In this document: positions 38,001 to 45,620 of the stretch, piece after piece
Numbering within the stretch: the stretch's first letter is position 1
How the letters are laid out: each line of letters begins with the position of its first letter
Assembly: GCA_964530915.1 (NCBI GenBank)
Contig: CAZHCK010000002.1
Location: forward strand, 4,161 to 68,160
Direction of reading: 5' to 3'
DNA: 64,000 bases
DNA from: Cloacibacterium sp964530915
GTDB lineage: Bacteria; Bacteroidota; Bacteroidia; Flavobacteriales; Weeksellaceae
Position numbers and translations under genes: made by a program
Notes under the pieces: model-generated
What the model was told of the DNA's origin: nothing
Databases searched by the model: none
Seen by the model: only the letters and a program-made list of their open reading frames with translations

Positions 38001-39281
38001 AGCCGTAGGAGGTATGATGAACCCAAAAGTAATAGAAGGAGTAGTCCATCCTATCATTTTATATATTTCTTCCCCAGCATCACTAAAATCTCCATCTCTA
38101 TTCCAATCCACCCAAGCCTTCCAAGCCCCTCCAGTTGTACCATTTGTTTTTGCTGTTATGTTCATAGCAGCGTTCTGTGGTTGTTGTGCAGGCGTTAATG
38201 AGGTATAATCCTGATACCCGTTACTATAGGCAGCCGTACCAGTCTGTACGTTAGCAGAAACATTATTTAAAGTTCCTACAAACTGAAATTCTCGAATATA
38301 TAATGAGCTTGGATTAGATGATGTAGGTATACAATAAGTATTAAATGAAATGAGCACCCATTTGCTTTGTTGGGTTCCTGCACCACATCTGGACCTTACC
38401 CAAAAATAATAAGCAGTATTGGCTGCTAAACCTGTTACATTAACAGATGTAGCGCTCGTATTTCCTGAAGGTGGGGTAACTTCAGTAGGAGGTGTTGCAC
38501 TTGTAGAGTAATAATAATCATATCCAGAAGAAGGCACTGGTGATGGGGGCGTCCAAGAAATTTGTGCCGTGGTATTGGTTATATTATTGACTACTAAATT
38601 AGATGGTCTTTGTGTACAAGTCATAGAAGAAGAAGTTACCGAAATATCATCTAATCTAATAGGGTCTCTTGTAGTCGTCATTGAAATTGCTTCGTAATAA
38701 ATCCATCTTATTTGAACCAAAGGTTCATCTATACAAGCATTAGGAAGCGTAATCGAAAAGTTTTGCGCAGCCTTTTGACTATTAGTATTTGTAGAATAAG
38801 TAGAACCAGCGATAGTAGTAAAATTACCCGTATCCCCTACTCTATATTGTAATGCTAAAAATGTTTGTCTTCTAGTTAGTGCACCTAAATCTTGTGCAGT
38901 CCAACTTACAATAATATTATTTCTTGCAGTAGTATTGAGTGCTAATGCTATAGAACCCACCCGCATTGAAGCGCCCGAACTTGAGGATTGAAGAGAATAA
39001 CCATTGGTAGTATTATTAGCTATACCTGATAAGGTCAATGAAAGAGCGTAATCCGCTGCAGATGGTGTTGTTTCTGCTGTAGTAATATTAGTAGCTGATG
39101 TTTGCCAACCTTGCATAGAAGCAGGATATGTAGTAGTTCCACTCGCTAAATCTGTAAAACTATAATTAGAAGTAGAGAGATTGTGTGGAGAAGGATTGGT
39201 TTGAGCATTAATTCTTAATACTTGTATTAATAGTATTAAAGAAAAAACTCTATATAAGAATAAGAGTGATTTTTCTTTCAT
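35022..39281 (-). CDS. T9SS-secreted multidomain protein with FN3 and GEVED domains
   Basis: A 1419-residue protein. The signal peptide ends near residue 27 (VLRINAQ). A jellyroll-like domain (about 40-215) is followed by a fibronectin type III domain (about 222-315; NITNTTAQISWTPPSP, LAANTAYYFWVRSRC). A GEVED domain follows (about 345-460; WVDWNRDGDFSDAGEEIY, GEYEDYLFEAV), then an Ig-like domain (about 470-555) and a MAM/choice-of-anchor-J-like domain (about 575-800). The C-terminal module shared with its neighbours (about 960-1340; LKRLDYNYWGTPV) precedes a T9SS sorting domain (VKVFDASGRYIKQQ). TAGATTTG at 39323-39316 may be its -7 element, divergent from the M28 peptidase gene. Confidence 0.9.
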   Translation of the reverse strand: MKEKSLLFLYRVFSLILLIQVLRINAQTNPSPHNLSTSNYSFTDLASGTTTYPASMQGWQTSATNITTAETTPSAADYALSLTLSGIANNTTNGYSLQSSSSGASMRVGSIALALNTTARNNIIVSWTAQDLGALTRRQTFLALQYRVGDTGNFTTIAGSTYSTNTNSQKAAQNFSITLPNACIDEPLVQIRWIYYEAISMTTTRDPIRLDDISVTSSSMTCTQRPSNLVVNNITNTTAQISWTPPSPVPSSGYDYYYSTSATPPTEVTPPSGNTSATSVNVTGLAANTAYYFWVRSRCGAGTQQSKWVLISFNTYCIPTSSNPSSLYIREFQFVGTLNNVSANVQTGTAAYSNGYQDYTSLTPAQQPQNAAMNITAKTNGTTGGAWKAWVDWNRDGDFSDAGEEIYKMIGWTTPSITFGFIIPPTALGVYRLRIGTKSSASDFGNCDNLTGEYEDYLFEAVVDCSAKVLTINDVNPFDGERCGPGSVRISATGNASAVDYKWYDSIYGGNLLGTGNTYNTPIISTATIYYVTAVSSTGCETAYRYPVVARIDPQPTVTFSTDKPAICGEDEPTLLVTAAGDKYQDVIFEKFDSGLGVFNNIVDGAYTNSLGFWMNKPSPYIPTVAEGYAGTSPAFSSGYFGGNYAIINSDISRTTNVLNYMESNNLDISGYINLKLDFDMYHFSIATSTAQGYVAVDYSLDSGATWNNLTTFFNDEGNPFNWRKFSFDIPGSNFTSTQFKIRFTHFSAAASGVFYEAISTVDNVRLYGFKSISTPFKWNSGVTTIYDTDCVTPLPINDLRSTVCVKPSPTELEDLNWNLNANATFSNGCPADGYYDVNNDTKTWRQPGIIDWNQGAQWRPTSVPTISKCVIVRTPVELPTNTNGSHGLARSVIVKPGGSLIIKPKSSLIIQNYIKNETAASDVIVESDANLKQNSDAAINSGNITVYRNAQLKRLDYNYWGTPVTGQNVRDFSANTLTNRFYVYREKDDFFDGVFSYSSYSGFTIADAFPLQSAATYTFELGKGYAIRAPNDFTNTVTNFSGAFLGIPNNGVVNIPIVCSNCSVLPPAKGNNLISNPYPSNIDFEQVYTLNSGLIYNTYFVWTNTNYNPKMQGENYPGTGIINNYALYNAIGGLTAPYGFTGLGTNTPVTPVSPPNRYIKVGQGFIVKAKGNGTLTLNNSMRSTDNTAIFFNRMSSNEASIDRFWLSLKTPLDFVSPILIGYKKGASNRYEMDYDAEHVVIGSDSFYSLLDDKKLAIQGRYPFQIEDSIPLGTNYYESGIHTISLDRAEGVFANGQNIYLKDNYTGVVTNLSQSPYTFTADAGEVKNRFEILYTNRTLGSSQVNQKEPFVIYKEDNGFVIKASEAITEVKVFDASGRYIKQQKVNAKSTQVLIPENQKGVLVFEVITPTNRYTKKALK

Positions 39282-39411
39282 ATTTACGATTTAGAATAAT
39301 TTAGATTTATTTATCCAAATCTATAAATATTTTTTTAAATATGTTACGTTTTGCTTAATAAAAGTGATAAATATTTCTTAAAAAGGTGCAAGAATTTATA
39401 CTATTTTTTGT

Positions 39412-39419
39412 TAAGTTTG
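39412..39419 (+). promoter_or_regulatory. Candidate -7 promoter element for the M28 peptidase gene
   Basis: TAAGTTTG fits the Bacteroidota TAnnTTTG consensus and lies 24 bp before the ATG at 39443. No clear TTG is seen at the -33 position, so the call is tentative. Confidence 0.35.
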
Positions 39420-39442
39420 TACTCATTAAATAAGTCTAATAT

Positions 39443-40675
39443 ATGAAGAAAATACAACTCCTTGCTGCTCTAGCAATTAGTGGATTATGCTCTGCACAAG
39501 CCAATGCTACCTACCAAACTAGAGCAAATCTGGTAACAGAAGCCAACATTACCCAGTATCTTACCGACTTAGTTGCTATTGGTATCAGGCATTCTGGCGC
39601 TACCAATATCACCAGAAATAGACAAGCTAGAGATTTTATCATCCAAAAATATAAGGATTTCGGGTACATAGATAATGATGCGCAACCTGCAATAGATGAG
39701 ATCTCTACTCAAACATTTACGGGAAATTCTCAAAGTTTACAGAATATTATCGTTACCAAAAAAGGCACTACTTATCCTAATGAATATGTAATTGTATGTG
39801 GGCATTTTGATAGTGTTTCTGCTGGTAGAGGCGCTAATGATAATGGTTCTGGTGTGGCTACCATTTTAGAATTGGCAAGAATTTTAAAAAATGTTCCTAC
39901 ACAATACTCCATTAAATTTATCAATTTTAATGCAGAAGAAGACGGATTATTAGGGAGTAAAGCTTATGTAAACAATGTAGTAAACGCTACCAACCCTAAA
40001 ATGAATATAAGATTGGTTCTGAATATTGACATGATTGGCGGTATAAGCTCTAGAACCAATAATACCGTTTCTTGTGAGGCAGATAATTATAACGGAACCA
40101 CTTCTGGAACCAAAACTACCAATGATGCGGCAAGTCTTACTTATACCAATTTTCTCAAAACGTATATAGATAACTATTCAGGAGGAGTTACTGGAGTTTT
40201 AGGCTATGCCTATTCTTCGGATTATATGCCTTTTGAAAACAATAGCGAAATCATCACAGGTTTATACGAAAGACCTACTGATGCTAATGGCGTAGAGGTT
40301 ACAAACCCTTATTATCATAAAAGTACAGATATTATAGCCAACATGTCTGTTCCTTATGTGACTAAAATTGCGAAGGGTGTAGTAGGCGCTGTACAGCATT
40401 TTGCCATAGCCGACACAGGAGGAACGCTCGATGTAAAAGATGTCAATAAGACCAAAGATCTTGCAGTGTATCCAAATCCTGTAAAAGATGTTCTGCATCT
40501 AGGCATTGATGAAAAAGAATTTGAAATTTCTATTTTAGACAGCAGTGGAAAATTGGTTCATCATTCTAAAAATAATAATACAATAAATGTTTCTTCTTTA
40601 GCTGATGGATTATACATTATTCACGCTCAAATTAAAGGTGAAAAAGTGAGTGAGAAATTTATCGTTAAAAAATAG
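39443..40675 (+). CDS. Secreted M28-family zinc aminopeptidase with T9SS sorting domain
   Basis: A 410-residue protein with a signal peptide ending near residue 19 (GLCSAQ). The M28 catalytic domain shows zinc ligands His121 (GHFDS), Asp133 (ANDNGSG), Glu166 next to general base Glu165 (NAEEDGLLGS), Asp196 (NIDMIGG) and His292 (YYHKSTD). A type A T9SS sorting domain (about 337-410; YPNPVKDVLHL, LADGLYIIHAQIKGEKVSEKF) follows. It should act outside the cell as a di-zinc aminopeptidase. It is one of only two plus-strand genes here and is transcribed away from the 1419-residue cargo gene. Confidence 0.93.
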   Translation: MKKIQLLAALAISGLCSAQANATYQTRANLVTEANITQYLTDLVAIGIRHSGATNITRNRQARDFIIQKYKDFGYIDNDAQPAIDEISTQTFTGNSQSLQNIIVTKKGTTYPNEYVIVCGHFDSVSAGRGANDNGSGVATILELARILKNVPTQYSIKFINFNAEEDGLLGSKAYVNNVVNATNPKMNIRLVLNIDMIGGISSRTNNTVSCEADNYNGTTSGTKTTNDAASLTYTNFLKTYIDNYSGGVTGVLGYAYSSDYMPFENNSEIITGLYERPTDANGVEVTNPYYHKSTDIIANMSVPYVTKIAKGVVGAVQHFAIADTGGTLDVKDVNKTKDLAVYPNPVKDVLHLGIDEKEFEISILDSSGKLVHHSKNNNTINVSSLADGLYIIHAQIKGEKVSEKFIVKK

Positions 40676-40694
40676 ATTTTTTACTAAAATATAT

Positions 40695-40728
40695 AATAGG
40701 CTGTTTCAGTAGATTGAAACAGCCTATT
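40695..40728. terminator. Bidirectional intrinsic terminator between convergent genes
   Basis: A 14-bp perfect stem (AATAGGCTGTTTCA, 40695-40708, pairs with 40715-40728) with a 6-nt loop and T/A-rich flanks. It serves the M28 peptidase from the left and the GT gene 40724-41899 from the right. The GT stop codon lies inside the right arm. Confidence 0.85.
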
Positions 40729-41899
40729 TCTTTTGTAGTTTTAATTTGTCTAAAGCGTTTTCGTATTCTTTTTTAAGTTCTTGCCATACGAAATCTTTAT
40801 CAAAAGACTCTACTACTTTATTTATGGCATTTTGATGAAATTCTTTTAAAAGCGAAGGATTATAAAGCATTTTTCCCATTGCTTTTTGAAGTTCTCTATG
40901 ATTTTTTTTCGGAACCAAAAGCCCATTAACTTCATGCTCAATGATTTCATTACACCCCGAAATATCAGAAACGATACTCGGCAAACCCATCGCTCCTGCT
41001 TGTAAAACAGCATTGGGAAATCCTTCACGATAACTTGGTAAGATGAGCACATTACTAATAGCATAATAAGGTCTTACTTCTTCTTGAAAACCTACGGTAA
41101 TAATATTTTCATTCTGCTGTATGGAGTGAAACATCCTTCTCTTTTTGGGATTATGTGCATTTTCTTTAGGACCCACTAAAATAAGTTTCACCTTTTTGTG
41201 ATTTTTAGAAATGGCATCAAATGCTTTAACCAATTCCCTTAAACCTTTATCGATGACCAATCTCCCCACAAATACGAACACAAAATCGTCTTCTTTTATT
41301 TGAAGGGACGCTCTTAATTGATTTTTTGCTTCCTCAGAAATGGCTTCGGGATGATAATAGTCTATATCTACCCCGTTTACATTGCCATTGGCAATTATTT
41401 TCAGAGGCTTATTGGTGATATTATGCTTTTGTAAATCTTCTTTTACGCCTCTTCCTTCTGGATAAACATGCGTAGCACATCTGCACAAGATTTTATCCAT
41501 GATAATGAGCGTACGTTTCATGTAGCCATACTTATGCGGAAAAATTAATCCTGTAAAGGTGTGCATTCTTACGGGAACTCCTGCTAATTTACCTGCCATC
41601 ATGGAGAGCAGGCCTGCTTTTGGGGTAATAGAATGAATGATTGTGGGCTTTTCTTTTTTAAAATACCAATACAGATTCCAAAGGGATTTAAGGTCTTGTC
41701 TTAAAGAGATGGGACGATGCATCTCTATTTCGTGGATGTTTACGCCTTCCCTTTTGGCTACGGTTTGCAAATCTTCTCCTTCCCCAGAAATAGCGGTGAC
41801 CTGGAAATGTTTATTCAGAAACTCTAGCTGTCCCTTTAACAAGAGATTCAGTGACATGGGAACGGTAGCGATTCTGAAAAGCTTTGGTTTATCTTGCAT
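40724..41899 (-). CDS. Glycosyltransferase family 4 (GT-B), last gene of the second glycan cluster
   Basis: A 391-residue GT-B enzyme with N-terminal FRIATVPMSLNLLLKGQLEF and IIHSITPKAGLLSMMAGKLA. The donor domain has VGRLVIDKGLRELVKAF and REGFPNAVLQAGAMGLPS. The second Glu of the E-x7-E motif is Gln here, a variant common in this subgroup. It is the final gene before the bidirectional terminator. The intergenic region before it carries short tandem repeats. Confidence 0.9.
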   Translation of the reverse strand: MQDKPKLFRIATVPMSLNLLLKGQLEFLNKHFQVTAISGEGEDLQTVAKREGVNIHEIEMHRPISLRQDLKSLWNLYWYFKKEKPTIIHSITPKAGLLSMMAGKLAGVPVRMHTFTGLIFPHKYGYMKRTLIIMDKILCRCATHVYPEGRGVKEDLQKHNITNKPLKIIANGNVNGVDIDYYHPEAISEEAKNQLRASLQIKEDDFVFVFVGRLVIDKGLRELVKAFDAISKNHKKVKLILVGPKENAHNPKKRRMFHSIQQNENIITVGFQEEVRPYYAISNVLILPSYREGFPNAVLQAGAMGLPSIVSDISGCNEIIEHEVNGLLVPKKNHRELQKAMGKMLYNPSLLKEFHQNAINKVVESFDKDFVWQELKKEYENALDKLKLQKK

Positions 41900-42244
41900 G
41901 GTAAAATTTCGTCATTCTAAATATCAATATTCAATGCCTTTTTCATACACTATCTATGCTTTATCTATGCTTCATCTATACTACAACTATACTTCAAAGG
42001 TGATGAAGTTATATAGTTATATGTGAATGGTGAATGGTGAATGGTGAATTGTCAATGTTTAATATTCAATTATCAATGGTGGATGGCTTATTTTGTTATT
42101 TAATTTTTATTATTTAAACTTTTCTTGATTATTTCAATTTAGACTTATTTTTACTTTTTTAAAATTTATTTCTGGAGATTTTACACTTCCAATCTTAAAG
42201 AATATAAACCTCTTCGAAAATTTGCGTTGGTGGTCATTTTCTTT
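41900..42244. other. 345-bp intergenic region rich in short tandem repeats
   Basis: It holds four 11-bp units at 41951-41994 (TATCTATGCTT twice, then CATCTATACTA and CAACTATACTT). A 28-nt segment at 42008-42035 is identical to 44466-44493. A heptad array GTGAATG lies at 42023-42049. The rest is AT-rich with no gene seen. Confidence 0.7.
41951..42049. repeat. 11-bp and 7-bp tandem repeats upstream of the GT gene 40724-41899
   Basis: Two adjacent arrays: 11-bp units at 41951-41994 and nearly four GTGAATG heptads at 42023-42049. Both lie in the leader region of the minus-strand GT gene. The plus strand of the second array has no C, so the mRNA leader would contain no G there. Confidence 0.75.
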
Positions 42245-43144
42245 TTACCTGTGGTATAATCCTCCCTGTTTTTTGTTTTGATAGATGGTGTAAAGGTATA
42301 AAACAAAACCCAATGGAATCATGGCGATCGTCAGAAATTTTCTTGGAGATTCTGCAATAAAGCGCCCATTTCTGGATTTAAAACTATGAGAAACATAGTG
42401 TATTGCGTCTAACAGTCTTTTTTTTCTAGACTTAGAAAGCAGCATTCCTTGTTTTCGGATGAAGGCAAACCCTTTTGGATTTTTATAATACTGCCTCCAC
42501 ATGTTGTTCGAAGAACCTTCTGGTTGGTAATCTACCCAACATACGATTTCATTGAGGGTTGCCAATTCGTAATCTTGGTCTGCCAACAAATATTTATACC
42601 CTAAACCTACGTATTTTTCTCCTTCAAAAATGGGATATTTAGGATATTTATTCATGATTTCTGTACGGTAAATCAGTTTTTTGTCGCCACTCCCGCCGTT
42701 CAAATAAAAATCTTCCAGCGTGGTAGATTCCGTAGAAAACGCAGTTCCGATGAGTTGGCCATCAAAATGAGCATCCAATGCGATGATGCCGCTGTATTTC
42801 TTTTGTTTTTCACCAAGGGAATTCCATTTTTCTAGAATCACTTCTACTGCATTTTCGGGCATTTTATCATCATCATCCACACAGGTATTCAAGACGGTTT
42901 TGCAATTTTCATATGCCGTATTGTGCGCGCCATGCATTCCTTGATTATTCTGCTTGATGTACTGAATTTCCAATACCTTCTCGTCTATAAAACCTTGAAC
43001 CACCTCATCTGTATGATCTGAAGAACCATCGTTGATAATCATCCACACAAAATCTTGGTTGGTCTGCGCTTTCAAAGATTCATACAATCTCGGAAGCAAA
43101 GATGCTCGGTTAAAGGTGGGGGTGAAAATGGTGAGGGGTTTCAT
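42245..43144 (-). CDS. Glycosyltransferase family 2 (GT-A)
   Basis: A 299-residue GT-A enzyme with TIFTPTFNRASLLPRLYESL, the nucleotide-binding INDGSSDHTDE and the metal-binding VDDDDKMPENA. A hydrophobic C-terminal stretch (about 272-288) may anchor it to the membrane. It is one of the cytoplasmic GTs of the second glycan cluster. The donor is unknown. Confidence 0.9.
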   Translation of the reverse strand: MKPLTIFTPTFNRASLLPRLYESLKAQTNQDFVWMIINDGSSDHTDEVVQGFIDEKVLEIQYIKQNNQGMHGAHNTAYENCKTVLNTCVDDDDKMPENAVEVILEKWNSLGEKQKKYSGIIALDAHFDGQLIGTAFSTESTTLEDFYLNGGSGDKKLIYRTEIMNKYPKYPIFEGEKYVGLGYKYLLADQDYELATLNEIVCWVDYQPEGSSNNMWRQYYKNPKGFAFIRKQGMLLSKSRKKRLLDAIHYVSHSFKSRNGRFIAESPRKFLTIAMIPLGFVLYLYTIYQNKKQGGLYHR

Positions 43145-43154
43145 GGGGAAGGTG

Positions 43155-43245
43155 ATGGAGTTATGAGTTATGGGTTATGAGGTATGAGTTATGAGTTATG
43201 AGGTTATTGGTGAATGGTGAATAGTGAATTATTAATGGTGAATAG
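43155..43245. repeat. Heptad/octad tandem repeats (GTTATGAG/GTGAATG) between GT genes
   Basis: About 90 bp made of TATGAGTT, TATGAGG and GTGAATG units. It fills the 103-bp gap between two GT genes and is almost free of C on the plus strand. Confidence 0.75.
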
Positions 43246-43247
43246 GC

Positions 43248-44396
43248 TCATTGATTTTGGTTAGGATGATATAACGTTGAATTTTTTTTATATTGTTTGA
43301 CTAATTCTTTGTATTTTTTTTCAAGTTTTTGGGCGTTTTCTTTAATATCGTAGCCTTTTTCTTTTATAAGGTCTGCAACATTTTTTCTTTCAAAATTATT
43401 GATTTCCGAAATTTTTTCAGCCCATTGTTGAGCAGAATTTTTCAAAGGAATGACGGTTACATTTTCAGGAATCAGAATAGACTCTGTTGGTACGCCATCA
43501 GAAATTACCGCTTTAACATCTGTCGTTTGCGCTTCTACAAATGCTACCGAAAATCCTTCATGCAAACTCGGGAATAAGAAAATATCCATCGCTTGTAAGA
43601 GTTCGGGAACATCATTTCTTAGTCCTAAAAACTCTACATCCTGCTCTATTTGTAACTGTTTGGCTTTTTCTCTGAGTTGAGACTCTAATTCACCTTGCCC
43701 GACTAAAAATAATTTATACTTTTTGTTCCGTTTTATGAGTTCGGCAAAAACTTCCAACAGAAAAGATTGGTTTTTTTGGGTATTGAACCTGCCAATATTC
43801 ACCAAATTAATGGTTTCTTCTGCTTGAAGTTCTTTTCGTTTTTTCTCTCTAACCTCTTGATTGAACTGAAAATTTTCTACTTCTACCGCATTGTTCATTT
43901 GGTAAGAATGACGTGCTAGATTTCTTCCGAAAAGATTTTCTGCTGCTTCTTTGCCACAGGTAAAATAAGCATTGATGGATTTTCTCATTCTTCTCTTCCA
44001 CATCAAACGGAAGAGCAGTTTTTTGTCTTTGTCCATTTTCGCATTATGGGCATGAGCAATGATTACGGGAATACCTCTTCTCTTTGCTTCTTCATAAATG
44101 AACACTCCTAATTCTGAACATTGTCCGTGAACGATGTCAAAATCATTATGTTCATCAAAGAAATTTTTTACCGCTTTTTTGTACTCCTTTAATTTCCAAG
44201 GAAGAATCGCAGGTAATCTGAAAATCTTACTCCCCGACTTTATCAATTCATCTTCAAAAAAACCCGTCTCTCTGTGTACCAAAAAATCTATCTGAAACTG
44301 ACCTCTATCCATATTTCTATAGTAATTCATCAGGTTGGTTTCGGCACCTCCTTTGTTGAGTACGGTAAAAATTTGTAGGATTTTGATGGGAGACAT
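43248..44396 (-). CDS. Glycosyltransferase family 4 (GT-B, EpsF/CapH-like)
   Basis: A 382-residue GT-B enzyme with the opening KILQIFTVLNKGGAETNLMN typical of the EpsF-like group. DIVHGQCSELGVFIYEEAKR lies in the acceptor domain, and NIGRFNTQKNQSFLLEVF and E-x7-E motif EGFSVAFVE in the donor domain. It probably extends the lipid-linked glycan in the cytoplasm. It is flanked by repeat-filled gaps on both sides. Confidence 0.9.
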   Translation of the reverse strand: MSPIKILQIFTVLNKGGAETNLMNYYRNMDRGQFQIDFLVHRETGFFEDELIKSGSKIFRLPAILPWKLKEYKKAVKNFFDEHNDFDIVHGQCSELGVFIYEEAKRRGIPVIIAHAHNAKMDKDKKLLFRLMWKRRMRKSINAYFTCGKEAAENLFGRNLARHSYQMNNAVEVENFQFNQEVREKKRKELQAEETINLVNIGRFNTQKNQSFLLEVFAELIKRNKKYKLFLVGQGELESQLREKAKQLQIEQDVEFLGLRNDVPELLQAMDIFLFPSLHEGFSVAFVEAQTTDVKAVISDGVPTESILIPENVTVIPLKNSAQQWAEKISEINNFERKNVADLIKEKGYDIKENAQKLEKKYKELVKQYKKNSTLYHPNQNQ

Positions 44397-44405
44397 TTTT
44401 TTAGA

Positions 44406-44551
44406 GTGATGAGTGATGAGTGATGAGTGATGGGTTATGAGGTGATGAAGTGATGAGGTTATGAGGTTATATAGTTATATGTGAATGGTGAATTATTAAT
44501 GTGAATGGTCAATGGTCATGTTTATGAAGTTATGAGGTTATGAGGTTATGA
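44406..44551. repeat. Heptad tandem repeats (GTGATGA/GGTTATGA) upstream of a GT gene
   Basis: Four GTGATGA-like units at 44406-44432, mixed heptads to 44465, the 28-nt segment 44466-44493 that recurs at 42008-42035, and GGTTATGA units to 44551. The array fills the 177-bp gap before the GT gene 43248-44396. Confidence 0.78.
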
Positions 44552-44573
44552 AATTTATTTATTGTTTGCAAAA

Positions 44574-45620
44574 TTACGCATCTTGGTTTTTTGATGGGGA
44601 ATTATTTCTATTGATTATAAAATTCATTACAGATGCTAAAAATAAAACCCAAGTGGCATATTTGTATTTCGCGGCATAGAAAAACATTTTCCAATGGAGT
44701 GGAAAATATTTCATTTCTAGATTTTGATAGGCTTTTTGGTAGATATCATCGTGTAATATTTCTGAAATCTTCTGTCTTTTTGAGGAAAAAGGCTTTTCTG
44801 AAAAGGTTTCGTTCAATGCTAACCCGATGATGCTTAGTGCGATTCTATTGTTCAAAGCTTTTCTAAATTCTGCATCTTTAGCATGGATGATTTCTGAAAT
44901 TTTTGTGTAGAGATTTTTCCATTGTCCAAAGAGGTTGGGTTTGTGTAATTTGGTCAATGAATCGGCATTGATTTTTACATAATTGTACAAAGGCATATCC
45001 AAGACTTGAGCGGTTTGTGCGTGTTCTAAATACTGAATATTGAACAAAGCATCTTCGGTTCCTATTTCTTTGGTATCTGTAAATTGGATTTGGTTTTTTC
45101 TGATGATCTCTGTTTTGTAGATTTTTCCCCAAGCAGTCACTAAAGCGTCGGTTTGAGAAGGGTCTGACAATTCTGCGTCTATTAATCCTACGATTCTTCT
45201 TTGGATAAAACGTGCAGGAAATTTCCCTTGAAGATTGAATTTTCTTGGAAGTTTTTTGGTTCCAAACACTCTGTTGTAAGAAAAGCAAAAAAGGTCTTCT
45301 TCTTGAAAAAAATCTGCAATGGTTTTTAAGGCCTCTGGCTCTAATGTATCATCTGCATCTACAAACATGATGTACTCTCCTGTTGCATTTTCTATTCCTG
45401 TATTTCTTGCTCCCGAAAGTCCTTGGTTTTGTTGATTGATTACCTTAATTCTAAAATCTTTTTCTGCTAAATTTTCTAAAACTTGCTGCGTATTGTCTTT
45501 AGAACCATCATTTATCATTATGAGTTCAAAGTCCAAACCTTGCTGCATCACAATGCTTTCTGTACAGTTTTGCACAAAATTTTCTACGTTGTAGCATGGA
45601 ATGATGACACTAAGAAGCAT
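44574..45620 (-). CDS. Glycosyltransferase family 2 (GT-A)
   Basis: A 348-residue GT-A enzyme with LSVIIPCYNVENFVQNCTES, MINDGSKDNTQQ, GLSGARNTGIENATGEY and the metal motif FVDADDTLEPEAL. A hydrophobic stretch near the C-terminus (about 318-335) may be a membrane anchor. Its start overlaps the end of the upstream GT by 11 bp, showing co-transcription. Confidence 0.92.
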   Translation of the reverse strand: MLLSVIIPCYNVENFVQNCTESIVMQQGLDFELIMINDGSKDNTQQVLENLAEKDFRIKVINQQNQGLSGARNTGIENATGEYIMFVDADDTLEPEALKTIADFFQEEDLFCFSYNRVFGTKKLPRKFNLQGKFPARFIQRRIVGLIDAELSDPSQTDALVTAWGKIYKTEIIRKNQIQFTDTKEIGTEDALFNIQYLEHAQTAQVLDMPLYNYVKINADSLTKLHKPNLFGQWKNLYTKISEIIHAKDAEFRKALNNRIALSIIGLALNETFSEKPFSSKRQKISEILHDDIYQKAYQNLEMKYFPLHWKMFFYAAKYKYATWVLFLASVMNFIINRNNSPSKNQDA

